From assembly GCF_030733205.1 (NCBI RefSeq), contig NZ_JASHJL010000017.1, positions 48,742-112,741 on the forward strand: DNA of 64,000 bases, in the 5' to 3' direction. The translations under genes were made by a program, and so were the position numbers. Below are positions 27,832 to 37,040 of the stretch, piece by piece; position 1 is the first letter of the stretch, and each line of letters begins with the position of its first letter. The DNA comes from Mameliella sp. MMSF_3455. Its GTDB lineage: Bacteria; Pseudomonadota; Alphaproteobacteria; Rhodobacterales; Rhodobacteraceae. The notes beneath the pieces were generated by a model. It searched no databases, was not told the DNA's origin, and worked only from the letters and a program-made list of their open reading frames with translations.

Positions 27832-28296
27832 TCAGTCCTCTGGCGCGGCCTTCCGGGCCAGTTCCAGGAAGACGCGGTGCTCGGCTTCGGTGAGGCCGGG
27901 CAGGATTTCGGTCTGCAATGCAGTGACTACGGGCAGCGCGCGGCGGAACAAACCCGCCCCCTCTGGTGTCAATGTCACTTCACGGGCGCGGCGGTCCCGC
28001 CGGGACACCTGCCGCCTGACCCAGCCTTTCTGTTCGAGCCGGTCGATGACGCCGCCGATTGTGGCGCGATCGTAGGCGATACGCGCGCCGATGGTGGCCT
28101 GGTCGATCCCGGGATCGTCATGCACCGCCTTCATTGCGGCGAACTGGACCGGTGTCAGTTCCAGCCCGGCAGCCCGGGTCCGGGTGTGAAAGACATGGGT
28201 CGAGGCCTGGTGCAAGCGGCGGATCAGATGCCCCGACAGGGAGTCCAGCGACGCATCCTCCGCGTCTTCTCGATCCGGTGTGCTTGCATCCATCAT
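27832..28296 (-). CDS. MarR-family regulator of the gentisate operon
   Basis: 154 residues, with a winged HTH: ELTPVQFAAMKAVHDDPGID, then IGARIAYDRATIGGVIDRLE as recognition segment and the wing RRDRRAREVTLTPEG. It is divergent from the 3-hydroxybenzoate hydroxylase operon, with a 183-base shared promoter region. Inferred role: repressor released by 3-hydroxybenzoate or gentisate. AAGGGA precedes the paired ATGs; the first (28296) was chosen. Confidence 0.9.
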   Translation of the reverse strand: MMDASTPDREDAEDASLDSLSGHLIRRLHQASTHVFHTRTRAAGLELTPVQFAAMKAVHDDPGIDQATIGARIAYDRATIGGVIDRLEQKGWVRRQVSRRDRRAREVTLTPEGAGLFRRALPVVTALQTEILPGLTEAEHRVFLELARKAAPED

Positions 28297-28341
28297 TCTG
28301 GTTCCCTTGGGCGCGCCGGGGCGCCCATTCCTATTTTTGTA

Positions 28342-28370
28342 AGTGTACGGATCTTTTTCTTGACGTGCAA
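28342..28370 (-). promoter_or_regulatory. Promoter of the MarR regulator gene
   Basis: On the minus strand there is TTGCAC (28365-28370), a 17-base spacer and TACACT (28342-28347), a good sigma70-like match 46 bases before the MarR start. It overlaps the -35 box of the divergent operon promoter, so the two may compete. Confidence 0.55.
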
Positions 28371-28401
28371 TGCTCAGTATGCAAATCATATGTCTACATA
28401 T
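28360..28401 (+). promoter_or_regulatory. Promoter and operator of the 3-hydroxybenzoate operon
   Basis: TTGACG (28360-28365) with an 18-base spacer to AATCAT (28384-28389), directly overlapping a perfect palindrome ATATGT-CT-ACATAT (28388-28401). The AT-rich inverted repeat is typical of MarR operators and would cover the -10 region. Confidence 0.6.
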
Positions 28402-28479
28402 CAAATGCCCGATTCCGGGGAATGATAGGGGGGCGCACCCAGCCAAGGGCGGACCTGCGGAGGAGAAAGGACCAGAGCC

Positions 28480-29691
28480 ATGAATGATCTTCCCATCATC
28501 ATTGCCGGCGGCGGCATCGGCGGCCTTGCGGCGGCTTGCGGGCTGGCCCGCAAGGGACAGCACAGCATCGTCGTCGAGCAGGCCTCGCAACTTGGCGAAA
28601 TCGGCGCCGGCATCCAGATCGGCCCGAACGCCTTTCACTGTTTCGACTACCTGGGGGTCGGGGATCAGGCGCGGTCCAAGGCGGTCTACATCGATGCGCT
28701 GCGCCTGATGGACGCCCAGACCGCCGAGGACATCACCCGAATTCCGCTGGATGAGCCCTTTCGCAAGTTCTACGGCAACCCCTATGCCGTGGTGCACCGT
28801 GCCGACCTGCATGGCGTCCTGCTGAAATTTTGCGAGGAAAGCCCGCTGATCGACCTGCGCACGGATCACAAGGTGCTGGGCTACGAACAGGACGGCACCA
28901 GCGTCACCCTGTTGCTGGACGGGCGCGATCCCATCAAGGGGCGTGTCCTGATCGGCGCCGAGGGCCTGCGCTCTCCGATCCGGTCGCAGATGATCGGCGA
29001 TGGTGAACCGCGGATTTCCGGGCACACCACCTATCGCAGCGTCATTCCGACGGAACAGATGCCCGAGGACCTGCGCTGGAACGCGGCGACGCTCTGGGCC
29101 GGGCCCAAGTGCCATATAGTGCATTACCCGTTGAAAGGCTGGAAGGTCTTCAACCTTGTCGTCACCTACCACCGCGACGTGCAGGAGGCGATTGCGGGCA
29201 AACCTGTCAGCAAGGAAGAGGTCGCGCAGGGGTTCGAACATGTCCATCCCAAGGCGCGGCAGGTGATCGAACACGGCAACGACTGGAAGCTCTGGGTGCT
29301 TTGTGACCGCGATCCGATTTCCAATTGGGTCGACGGGCGCGTGGCCCTTCTGGGCGATGCAGCCCACCCGATGCTGCAATATTTCGCGCAAGGCGCCTGC
29401 ATGGCGATGGAGGACGCCGTGGCGCTGTCCCATTGCATCGAGCATTTCGGGCAGGACACCGAGGACGCGCTGCAACGCTACCAGGAGATGCGCAAGGTCC
29501 GCACCGCCCGCGTCCAGATGAACTCGCGCCTGATCGGGGAATACATCTATCACCCCGGCGATGCGCAGGCCGCGGTGCGCAATTCGGTCATGCGTTCGAT
29601 GAGCGCGGACGACTGGTACAGGCAGCTGAACTGGCTCTACGGCTCGAATGGGCTGGACACGGGCGCGGCGAAACCCGCCGCCGCCGAATGA
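28480..29691 (+). CDS. 3-hydroxybenzoate 6-monooxygenase (gentisate-forming)
   Basis: 403-residue class A FAD monooxygenase, NADH-dependent in the family. It shows an FAD motif (IIIAGGGIGGLAAACGLA), a DG-like motif (IGAEGLRSPIRSQM) and a GD motif (ALLGDAAHPMLQYFAQGA). Directly downstream are fumarylpyruvate hydrolase, maleylpyruvate isomerase and gentisate dioxygenase, which fixes the product as gentisate and makes 3-hydroxybenzoate the likely substrate. Salicylate 5-hydroxylation is unlikely, since that enzyme is a Rieske system. GGAGGAG precedes the ATG. Confidence 0.92.
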   Translation: MNDLPIIIAGGGIGGLAAACGLARKGQHSIVVEQASQLGEIGAGIQIGPNAFHCFDYLGVGDQARSKAVYIDALRLMDAQTAEDITRIPLDEPFRKFYGNPYAVVHRADLHGVLLKFCEESPLIDLRTDHKVLGYEQDGTSVTLLLDGRDPIKGRVLIGAEGLRSPIRSQMIGDGEPRISGHTTYRSVIPTEQMPEDLRWNAATLWAGPKCHIVHYPLKGWKVFNLVVTYHRDVQEAIAGKPVSKEEVAQGFEHVHPKARQVIEHGNDWKLWVLCDRDPISNWVDGRVALLGDAAHPMLQYFAQGACMAMEDAVALSHCIEHFGQDTEDALQRYQEMRKVRTARVQMNSRLIGEYIYHPGDAQAAVRNSVMRSMSADDWYRQLNWLYGSNGLDTGAAKPAAAE

Positions 29692-29711
29692 CTTGAGGAA
29701 GGATCACCTTC

Positions 29712-30413
29712 ATGGGCTTTGTCTTTGAACCTGCCGTCACCCCCAGCGTTGCCGTTGCCGACAGCGACGACCGCATCCCAGTGCGCCGCATCTTCTGCAT
29801 CGGGCGCAACTATGCCGCCCATGCGCGCGAGATGGGCAAGGACCCGGATCGCGATCCGCCCTTCTTCTTCCTGAAACCCGCCGATGCTGTGGTCGAGGAT
29901 GGCGCGACGATCCCCTATCCGCCGCAGACCGACAATTTCCATTTCGAGGCCGAACTGGTGGCCGTGATCGGCACCGGGGGCGTGGACATTCCCGAGGATA
30001 GGGCGCTGGATCAAGTCTGGGGCTATGGCGTCGGCAATGATCTGACCCGCCGCGACCTGCAACTGAAGGCGCGCGAACAGGGCCGCCCGTGGGATCTGGG
30101 CAAGGGGTTCGACAATTCGGCCCCCATCGCGCCGATCCATCCCGTCTCTGCCGTGGGTCATCCCTCCAAAGGGGCGATCAAGCTGACCGTCAACGGCGAG
30201 GTCAAGCAGGATGCAGACCTGCGCGAACTGATCTGGTCGGTGCCTGAGATGATCTCGATCCTGTCGCAGTCCTTCGCGCTGAAGCCGGGCGACCTGATCA
30301 TGACCGGCACACCCGCCGGCGTCGGTCCCTTGCGGCCCGGTGACACCTGCGTGGTCGAGGTCGAGGGTCTTGGCACCTGCACAACCCATATCGGCCCCCG
30401 GGCATGCGCCTGA
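29712..30413 (+). CDS. nagK: Fumarylpyruvate hydrolase
   Basis: 233-residue FAH-family hydrolase that splits fumarylpyruvate into fumarate and pyruvate. Signatures: [28 protein letters not shown] with metal-binding acids, [14 protein letters not shown] and [15 protein letters not shown]. Its position in the gentisate operon, immediately before a GST-type isomerase whose start overlaps its end by 10 bases, supports this substrate over fumarylacetoacetate. GAGGAAGG precedes the ATG. Confidence 0.93.
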   Translation: MGFVFEPAVTPSVAVADSDDRIPVRRIFCIGRNYAAHAREMGKDPDRDPPFFFLKPADAVVEDGATIPYPPQTDNFHFEAELVAVIGTGGVDIPEDRALDQVWGYGVGNDLTRRDLQLKAREQGRPWDLGKGFDNSAPIAPIHPVSAVGHPSKGAIKLTVNGEVKQDADLRELIWSVPEMISILSQSFALKPGDLIMTGTPAGVGPLRPGDTCVVEVEGLGTCTTHIGPRACA

Positions 30414-31048
30414 AGCTGCACAACTTCTTTCGCTCATCGACGTCGACGCGGCTGCGCGCCGCTTTGAACCTCAAGGGGTTGCAGTATGACTACCTTGCCT
30501 ACGTCCTGCGCAAGGGCGAGACACAGACGCCGGAGTACCTGGCCAGGAACCCGCAAGGCCTGGTGCCGTCGTTGGAACTGGAGGACGGAACCACCCTGAT
30601 CCAGTCGCTGGCCATCATCGAGTGGCTGGAGGACGCGCATCCCGACCCCGCGCTATTGCCCGGCGATCCGCTGGGACGGGCGCGGGTGCGCGGCCTTGCC
30701 TACATGATCGCCTGCGAGATCCACCCGCTGAACAACCTGCGGGTCCTGTTCCGCCTGCGCGACCAGTTCGGCGCCGATGAAGAGGCGCAGAAAGCATGGT
30801 TCACGCACTGGGTCTGCACCACTTTCGACGCGCTCGAAGAGGCGTTGCAGGATGCGCAGACCGGCCGGTACTGTCATGGCGATACACCGGGGCTGGCCGA
30901 TCTTTGCCTCTATGCGCAGGTCTGGAACAATCGGCGCTTTGCGATCCCGGTCGAGGACTGGCCGACCATCGCGCGGATCTTCGCGGATCTCGACGCGCTG
31001 CCCGCCTTCCGCGACGCGGCCCCGCCCAATCAGCCCGACGCGGCCTGA
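30404..31048 (+). CDS. nagL: Maleylpyruvate isomerase, glutathione-dependent (zeta GST)
   Basis: 214 residues, with the zeta-GST motif [15 protein letters not shown] near residue 11, [13 protein letters not shown] and the C-terminal [20 protein letters not shown]. It is close in layout to MaiA in this window but lies inside the gentisate operon, so its substrate should be maleylpyruvate, converted to fumarylpyruvate with glutathione as cofactor. The ATG lies within the last codons of nagK. Confidence 0.92.
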   Translation: MRLKLHNFFRSSTSTRLRAALNLKGLQYDYLAYVLRKGETQTPEYLARNPQGLVPSLELEDGTTLIQSLAIIEWLEDAHPDPALLPGDPLGRARVRGLAYMIACEIHPLNNLRVLFRLRDQFGADEEAQKAWFTHWVCTTFDALEEALQDAQTGRYCHGDTPGLADLCLYAQVWNNRRFAIPVEDWPTIARIFADLDALPAFRDAAPPNQPDAA

Positions 31049-31072
31049 CAGGCTTTTCTGAGGAGGAGACAA

Positions 31073-32146
31073 ATGGACAATGCCATGCAACCCGAGGACA
31101 CGCCGGAGCTGCGCGCGCTGTACCAGGGGTTCAAGGACAATCACCTGAACCCGCTGTGGACGCAGACCGGCGACCTGATGCCCCAGCACCCCAGGCCCAA
31201 GGCCGTGCCCCATGTCTGGCGCTGGGCCGACCTGCTGCCACTGGCCGAAAGGTCGGGCGAGCTGGTGCCCGTGGGCCGTGGCGGCGAACGTCGCGCCATC
31301 GGCCTCGCCAATCCCGGGCTCGGCGGGCGGGCCTATGTCTCACCGACGCTTTGGGCCGCGATCCAGTACCTGTGCCCCGGGGAAAACGCGCCCGAGCATC
31401 GCCACGCCCAGAATGCCTTTCGCTTCGTGGTCGAGGGCGAAGGGGTCTGGACCGTGGTCGACGGTGACCCGGTGCGGATGTCGCGCGGCGATCTGCTGTT
31501 GACGCCGGGTTGGCGGTTCCACGGGCACCATAACGTCGCGACCGAGCCGATGGCCTGGATCGACGGGCTGGACATTCCCTTCAGCCAGCAGATGGACGTT
31601 GGTTTCTTCGAGTTCGGCTCGGAACGGGTCACCGACAACGCCACGCCGAATTATTCCCAGAGCGAACGCCTGTGGTGCCACCCGGGCCTGCGGCCGCTGT
31701 CGCAACTGCAGGATACCGTCGCCTCGCCCATCGGTGCCTACCGCTGGGAATTCACCGATCAGGCGCTGACCCAGCAATTGCTGCTGGAGGACGAGGGCAT
31801 GCCCGCAACGGTCGAACAGGGGCACGCGGCGATCCGCTTTGTCAACCCGACCACCGGCGGCGACGTCATGCCCACGATCCGCTGCGAGTTCCACCGCTTG
31901 CGCGCCGGAGCCGAAACGCCGGAACGGCGCGAGGTCGGCTCGACCGTGTTCCAGGTCTTCGAGGGCCGGGGCGCCGTCGTCATGGGGGGCGAGACCTACA
32001 CTCTGGAAAAAGGCGACATGTTCGTGATCCCGTCCTGGGTTCCCTGGTCGCTGCAGGCGGAAACGCAGTTCGACCTGTTCCGCTTTTCGGATGCGCCGAT
32101 CATGGAACGTCTGAACTTCATGCGAACGGCGGTCGAAGGGCAATGA
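31073..32146 (+). CDS. Gentisate 1,2-dioxygenase
   Basis: 357-residue bicupin. It opens gentisate to maleylpyruvate with Fe(II). The metal-binding cupin motif is ENAPEHRHAQNAFRFVVEGE, followed by GDLLLTPGWRFHGHHN; the second cupin (about residues 250-340) has VFEGRGAVVMGGETYTLEKG. The length matches gentisate/1-hydroxy-2-naphthoate dioxygenases; the operon fixes it as gentisate. GAGGAG precedes the ATG. Confidence 0.95.
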   Translation: MDNAMQPEDTPELRALYQGFKDNHLNPLWTQTGDLMPQHPRPKAVPHVWRWADLLPLAERSGELVPVGRGGERRAIGLANPGLGGRAYVSPTLWAAIQYLCPGENAPEHRHAQNAFRFVVEGEGVWTVVDGDPVRMSRGDLLLTPGWRFHGHHNVATEPMAWIDGLDIPFSQQMDVGFFEFGSERVTDNATPNYSQSERLWCHPGLRPLSQLQDTVASPIGAYRWEFTDQALTQQLLLEDEGMPATVEQGHAAIRFVNPTTGGDVMPTIRCEFHRLRAGAETPERREVGSTVFQVFEGRGAVVMGGETYTLEKGDMFVIPSWVPWSLQAETQFDLFRFSDAPIMERLNFMRTAVEGQ

Positions 32147-32730
32147 GCCTGACGGCTGAGGAGCAGGCAGCGCGTGAGGCCCTGCGCGCGCGGCAGGGGG
32201 CAGGGGCGCGCTATGATGCGGCCTCGGCCCCGGCGGAGGATCTGCTGCTGGCCCGACGCGGTACGGCCTATTTCGCACGCAAGCTGGCCGAGCTGTCGGA
32301 TTCCGACCTGGATGCGCCTTCGTTGCGCGGAGGTGTCCGGCGCCGGGCGCTGATTGCCGAGGTGGGCTATCACGCCCGGGCGCTGGCGCAGCAGGTGGGT
32401 GCGCTGCGGGCCGGGGGCACCGTTCAGCAGGTATCGCCAGCGGCCTACCGTGCGGGGATCGCCCAGGGGGCAACCCTGCCTGCGCGCGCGCTGCGCAGCC
32501 TGGTGCATCACGCGGCGATCCATCTTGACGTCGAATGGCGCGACCTGACCGATGCAGGCTGGACGCTGTCGGTTCCCCTGCAAGCCGGAGCGGTCATGCC
32601 ATTGCGCCAGACACCCCGCCTGCGTGCGCGGGTGGTGTGGCAGGCCGCGCTGGACCTGGGCAATGGTGGGCGGCTGGCCGATGTGCCTGTCGAGCTGCGT
32701 TCCGACCTGGCATCGCCGGCTGGCCACTGA
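32143..32730 (+). CDS. DinB/MDMPI-fold maleylpyruvate isomerase-like protein
   Basis: 195 residues of the DinB-like helical fold seen in mycothiol-dependent maleylpyruvate isomerases. Candidate metal-site histidines lie in IAEVGYHARALAQQ and RSLVHHAAIHLDVEW; the C-terminal VVWQAALDLGNGGRLADVP resembles the family's VHAVDL region. It overlaps the gentisate dioxygenase stop (ATGA), so it is coupled to the operon. A second isomerase is surprising because nagL is present and alphaproteobacteria lack mycothiol; the role is uncertain. Confidence 0.75.
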   Translation: MSLTAEEQAAREALRARQGAGARYDAASAPAEDLLLARRGTAYFARKLAELSDSDLDAPSLRGGVRRRALIAEVGYHARALAQQVGALRAGGTVQQVSPAAYRAGIAQGATLPARALRSLVHHAAIHLDVEWRDLTDAGWTLSVPLQAGAVMPLRQTPRLRARVVWQAALDLGNGGRLADVPVELRSDLASPAGH

Positions 32731-33002
32731 CCCGCTGCACGGATGATCGCCAATGAATTGGGCAGCGGCAGGACGGGCAGCAGGCCGCCGCCCTCTTCGT
32801 GCAGACATATGCCTTGCAGGCTGATACCGGTCAGGGCCGTGCGGCGAGCAACGGTCTGACAACCCGGGGGAATGGCGCGCCGGTGGTATTGGTGCCTTTC
32901 CCATCCTGTAGGCGCTGCGCGCCAGCTGCTTCGCCCTGTAACGTCCAGGTCCAGGGGCGCGGCAAGCGGTCTAACGGCGCGCCTTGGCTCGTTCTGTGCC
33001 GC
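32731..33002. other. Gap after the gentisate operon
   Basis: About 270 bases with no plausible gene or clear terminator; it separates the gentisate operon from the convergent DUF2218 gene. Confidence 0.45.
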
Positions 33003-33293
33003 TCAGGTGTTCGCCCAGGTCATCGTCTTGAACCCCTCGCGAAAGGCGAACCGTTCAAGATGGCTGTCCACGACGCCACGCGCGCGTTTAAGTCCTGCCT
33101 CGTCAGGGCCGGAAATTTCGATGTGCAGGCAGGTGTCGGAGGCCCGAAGGAGGCAGGGCCCGGAGGGCAACTGCGCCTGTCCCCGGGTGTCGTCGTAGTC
33201 GACCTCGACCTTGTGCGCGAAGTGTTTGCACAGTTGTTTCAGATACTTGCTGGCGTTGGTTGTCTCGAACAGGCCGGTTTGATGCAGTGTCAT
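33003..33293 (-). CDS. DUF2218 protein
   Basis: 96 residues. NASKYLKQLCKHFAHKVEVD and GLKRARGVVDSHLERFAFRE are characteristic of DUF2218. The family commonly lies next to siderophore or iron-uptake genes, as here: it is divergent from an iron-type ABC operon with a 100-base spacer. Function unknown; the context suggests iron handling. Confidence 0.8.
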   Translation of the reverse strand: MTLHQTGLFETTNASKYLKQLCKHFAHKVEVDYDDTRGQAQLPSGPCLLRASDTCLHIEISGPDEAGLKRARGVVDSHLERFAFREGFKTMTWANT

Positions 33294-33393
33294 TTCGCAA
33301 TCCCGATTAATTCAGTCGGAAAGACCTTGCATCCTCTTTGCGACCTTGTCTAGAACCCCGGCAGAAATCCTGACTGTATTGATAGGAAATGCC

Positions 33394-34305
33394 ATGATGC
33401 GCGCAGCTGCCCTTGCCACGATTGCCGCCGTTCTGACCTTGCCGCTGCCCGCGCTGGCCGAGCAGGTCACGATCCAGACCGCCACCGGCCCTGTTGCGCT
33501 GGAGGGCGCACCGGAAACGGTCGTCGCCTTTGACGTGCCCGCCATCGACACGCTGGAGGCGCTGGGCGTTCGGGTTGCCGGCATTCCGGCGCCGCATTTC
33601 GTGAGCTACCTTGATGATGTTGCGGAACAGGCCAAGGTTGTCGGATCGCTTTTCGAGCCCGATTTCGAGGCTCTGGCCATCATGGCGCCGGACGTGATCA
33701 TCGCCGGTGGCCGCTCTTCGGCACAGGTCGAGCCGCTGTCCAAGGTCGCGCCGACCGTCGACATGACCATCTGGGGCGGTGATGCCGTCGGGCAGGTCAA
33801 GGCAAGGCTGGCCGCCTATGGCGCGCTGTTCGGCGTCGAGGACAAGGCCGAGGCGCTGGCATCGGAACTGGACGCAAAGCTGGCAGAGGCGGAGGCGACC
33901 ATTGCCGGCAAGGGCGATGCGCTGATCGTGCTGACCAATGGCGGCAAGGTATCGGCCTATGGCGCCGACTCGCGCTTTGGCTGGCTGCACCGGGCTCTGT
34001 CGCTCCCCGAGGCGTTCCCGGATCTAACTGCGAAAACCCACGGCGAGGCGGTCTCTTTCGAGTTCATCGCCGAGGTCAACCCGGACTGGATCCTTGTCAT
34101 CGATCGCGGAGCGGCCATCGGCCAATCGGGCGAGGCCGCGGCCGCAACGCTGGACAACCCGCTGGTGGCGGGAACCAAGGCCGCGCAGACCGGGCAGATC
34201 GTCTACCTGGACAGCGGTCCGCTCTACATCTCGGGCGGCGGCATCCAGTCGATGATGATCACGCTCGACGAAGTGATCGCGGCGTTTTCGGACGGTGAAA
34301 GCTGA
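33394..34305 (+). CDS. Siderophore-type ABC transporter, solute-binding protein (FatB/YclQ-like)
   Basis: 303 residues with a signal peptide (about 1-22, LATIAAVLTLPLPALA). It has the class III binding-protein layout: PETVVAFDVPAIDTLEALGV at the start of lobe 1, DVIIAGGRSSAQVEPLSKVAPT, and YGADSRFGWLH in lobe 2, matching FatB/VctP/YclQ proteins that bind catecholate or similar ferric siderophores. The start at 33394 was chosen because it begins the signal peptide. It is first of a four-gene operon. Confidence 0.9.
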   Translation: MMRAAALATIAAVLTLPLPALAEQVTIQTATGPVALEGAPETVVAFDVPAIDTLEALGVRVAGIPAPHFVSYLDDVAEQAKVVGSLFEPDFEALAIMAPDVIIAGGRSSAQVEPLSKVAPTVDMTIWGGDAVGQVKARLAAYGALFGVEDKAEALASELDAKLAEAEATIAGKGDALIVLTNGGKVSAYGADSRFGWLHRALSLPEAFPDLTAKTHGEAVSFEFIAEVNPDWILVIDRGAAIGQSGEAAAATLDNPLVAGTKAAQTGQIVYLDSGPLYISGGGIQSMMITLDEVIAAFSDGES

Positions 34306-34308
34306 ACC

Positions 34309-35253
34309 GTGACACGCTGGATCTGGGGCGGCGCTGCGCTGATCGCATTGGTGGCGATCAGCCTGTCAATCGGCGCGGCCTCTCTGTGGACATCGGATCT
34401 TGGCTCCGGCTGGCTGATCGCGGTCAGCCGCTTTCCCCGTACGGCGGCAGCCATCCTTGCGGGGGGCGGGCTGGCCTTGGCCGGGGTGGTGGTTCAGCAG
34501 GCGGTGCAGAACCGGTTTGTCGAGCCCGGCCTGTCCGGCACGCCGGAGGCCGCGATGCTGGGATTGCTGGTCATCACCCTCTGGGCGCCGGGCGCCGCGC
34601 TCTGGATCAAGATGGCGGTTGCGGCCCTTGCGGCAATGGCGGGCACCGCTTTGTTCCTCAAACTTGCCGCGCATGTTCCCCGCAGTGATCCAATGCTCTT
34701 GCCCCTTGTCGGCTTGATCTACGCCGGCATCCTTGGCGCGGTCGTGGTCTGGATTGCCTGGTCGGTGGACCTCATGCAGTACCTGGGCGTCTGGCAGATG
34801 GGAGAGTTCTCGGGCGTCGTGCAGGGCCGCTATGAGCTGCTCTGGGGGATCGCCGTGCTGGCCGCGCTGCTATACACCTTGGCGGACAGGATCACGATCC
34901 TGGGCCTTGGTGCCGATGCCGCACGCTCTCTGGGGCTGGACTATGGGCAGACCGTCGCGCTGGGCCTTGCAGTGGTGGCGGCGATCACCGCGCTGGTTGT
35001 CGTGACCGTTGGCGCCTTGCCCTTTGTCGGACTGGTCGTGCCGAACATCATTTCGCGGCTCTGCGGGGACAACCTGCGCCGGAACCTGCCTGTGGTGGCG
35101 GTCTGTGGCGGCGGGGCGGTGCTGGCGGCGGATATCGTCGGTCGCTTGGTGCGCTTTCCCTACGAGGTGCCGGCGGCGACGATCTTTGCCATCGCGGGGG
35201 CCGCGGTCTTTCTCTGGCTGCTGCATGCCGCACCGAAAGCGGGCAATGGCTGA
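34309..35253 (+). CDS. Siderophore ABC transporter permease 1 (FatD/YclN-like)
   Basis: 314-residue FecCD-family permease with about nine TM segments. Signatures: RFPRTAAAILAGGGLALAGV, QQAVQNRFVEPGLSGTPEAA and GALPFVGLVVPNIISRL. It starts with GTG 3 bases after the binding-protein stop, implying translational coupling, and its end overlaps the second permease. Confidence 0.92.
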   Translation: MTRWIWGGAALIALVAISLSIGAASLWTSDLGSGWLIAVSRFPRTAAAILAGGGLALAGVVVQQAVQNRFVEPGLSGTPEAAMLGLLVITLWAPGAALWIKMAVAALAAMAGTALFLKLAAHVPRSDPMLLPLVGLIYAGILGAVVVWIAWSVDLMQYLGVWQMGEFSGVVQGRYELLWGIAVLAALLYTLADRITILGLGADAARSLGLDYGQTVALGLAVVAAITALVVVTVGALPFVGLVVPNIISRLCGDNLRRNLPVVAVCGGGAVLAADIVGRLVRFPYEVPAATIFAIAGAAVFLWLLHAAPKAGNG

Positions 35254-36193
35254 GCGTCGTCTGATCCTGCTGGCGCTGGTGCTTGTCGGGGCCTCGGCGG
35301 CGTTCCTGCTGTGGAACCTGCGCGGCCCGACGGGCTTTATCCTTGGCCTGCGCGCGACCAAGCTGGCGGCGCTGTTGCTGGTGGGCTGCGCGGTGGGCAT
35401 GGCCACTGTGCTGTTCCAGACAGTCGCCCAGAACCGCCTCCTGACACCGGGGATCGTCGGGTTCGACGCGCTCTTTGTCACGCTGCAAACCGCGCTGGTG
35501 CTTGGGCTTGGCGGGCTGGGGGTTGCGCAGTTGCCGCCCCTGGCAACCTTCCTGGCCGAGGTCGCTCTACTGGTCGTGGCTGCGCAGGTCCTCTTCGGCC
35601 TGCTGTTGCGCCGTGGTGCCGGCGATCTGATCCGGATGATCCTCACGGGTGTGATCCTGGGGGTCATGCTGCGGGGGCTGGCGGGCTTGATGCAACGGCT
35701 GTTGGATCCGTCCGAATTCGCGGTGGTGCAACAGGCCATGTTCGCCTCATTCGGGGCCGTGGACCGGGGCTTGCTGGCGATCGCGGCGGCACTTTTGGGA
35801 GTTGCCGCACTGGCCGCCCTGCGCCTGGCGCCCCGGCTGGACGTGGCCGGGCTGGGCCGGGTTCGTGCGCGGACGCTGGGGCTGGATCATGACCGGGTGG
35901 TGAACCAGAGCCTGATGCTTGTTTCGGTTCTGGTCGCGGTCTCGACCGCGCTTGTTGGCCCGGTGACCTTTCTGGGCCTGATTGCGGCCAGCCTGGGCCA
36001 CGCGATGATGCAGACGTACCGCCACGCGGTGCTGTTGCCGGCCGCTGGCATGACGGGTGCGCTTTTCCTTGTTGCGGGGCAGTTCCTGTTCGAGCGGGTC
36101 CTGGGGATGCAATCGACGCTTGCGGTGCTGATCGAGTTCCTTGGAGGCCTCCTGTTCCTTGCACTGATCCTGAAACGGAAAGGACGGACATGA
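35246..36193 (+). CDS. Siderophore ABC transporter permease 2 (FatC/YclO-like)
   Basis: 315-residue FecCD-family permease. Signatures: RATKLAALLLVGCAVGMATV, QTVAQNRLLTPGIVGFDALF and GPVTFLGLIAASLGHAMMQ. The ATG lies inside the end of permease 1 (8-base overlap); an in-frame upstream start would place 79 residues of non-family sequence ahead and is rejected. Its stop overlaps the ATPase start. Confidence 0.92.
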   Translation: MAERRLILLALVLVGASAAFLLWNLRGPTGFILGLRATKLAALLLVGCAVGMATVLFQTVAQNRLLTPGIVGFDALFVTLQTALVLGLGGLGVAQLPPLATFLAEVALLVVAAQVLFGLLLRRGAGDLIRMILTGVILGVMLRGLAGLMQRLLDPSEFAVVQQAMFASFGAVDRGLLAIAAALLGVAALAALRLAPRLDVAGLGRVRARTLGLDHDRVVNQSLMLVSVLVAVSTALVGPVTFLGLIAASLGHAMMQTYRHAVLLPAAGMTGALFLVAGQFLFERVLGMQSTLAVLIEFLGGLLFLALILKRKGRT

Positions 36194-36951
36194 TCGAGAT
36201 TGACGATGTCAGCCTCAGGGTGCGCGATACCGGCATATTGCATGGCATCGCGGCGCAGGTGCCGCGTGACGGGATCACGGCGCTGATCGGGCCAAACGGT
36301 GCGGGCAAGTCCTCGCTACTGCATCTGTGTGCCGGTCTCACGACGCCGAGCGCCGGACGGATCGTCCTAGACGGCGAGGATGTCCATCGCATGGCACACC
36401 GCGACCGGGCGCGGCGGATCGCCGTTCTGACGCAGGCGCAGGCCCTGACCAGTCGGCTGACCGTCAAGGACCTCGTCTCCTTCGGTCGCTGGCCGCATCA
36501 CCAGGGCAGGCCAAGGGACGAGGATCGCCAGATCGTCGAGGAGGCCCTGCGCCTTTTTGACCTGCTGGGGTTGGCGCCGCGCCAGGTCGAAACCCTGTCA
36601 GGCGGTCAGAAGGCAAGAGCCTTCACGGCGATGGCCTGGGCCCAGTCCACCCCCTGGTTGTTCCTCGACGAACCGCTGGCGGCGCTGGATCCGCGCTTTG
36701 CGCGGGACCTGATGGCGCAACTGCACGTCATGTCGCGTCCTGGCCCCGAGGCGCGGGGCGTCCTGATCGTTGTCCATGACCTCAATGCGGCGGCGCTCTG
36801 GGCCGACCATGTTCTTGCGCTGAAGGACGGAGGCGTCTTCGCAGCCGGCCCGGCGGCAGAGGTCATGACCCCGCCACGTCTCAGCACGCTTTTCGACACG
36901 GGCTTTGGCGTCGTGGAGACAAAGCGCGGCCGCCTGGTCTATCCCGAGTGA
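36190..36951 (+). CDS. Siderophore ABC transporter ATPase (FatE/YclP-like)
   Basis: 253 residues with Walker A (GPNGAGKSS), signature (LSGGQKARA), Walker B (TPWLFLDEPLAALD) and switch His (IVVHDLN). A single ATPase serves the two permeases. It is last in the operon; no clear terminator follows within 90 bases. Confidence 0.93.
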   Translation: MIEIDDVSLRVRDTGILHGIAAQVPRDGITALIGPNGAGKSSLLHLCAGLTTPSAGRIVLDGEDVHRMAHRDRARRIAVLTQAQALTSRLTVKDLVSFGRWPHHQGRPRDEDRQIVEEALRLFDLLGLAPRQVETLSGGQKARAFTAMAWAQSTPWLFLDEPLAALDPRFARDLMAQLHVMSRPGPEARGVLIVVHDLNAAALWADHVLALKDGGVFAAGPAAEVMTPPRLSTLFDTGFGVVETKRGRLVYPE

Positions 36952-37040
36952 TTGTGCCAACCGGCCCGGCCATTCAGGCAAAACCCGGGGCGGCAGTGTC
37001 AGGTTCTCGGTCCAGGCGGCCTGGCTAAGAAACGCGGTTG

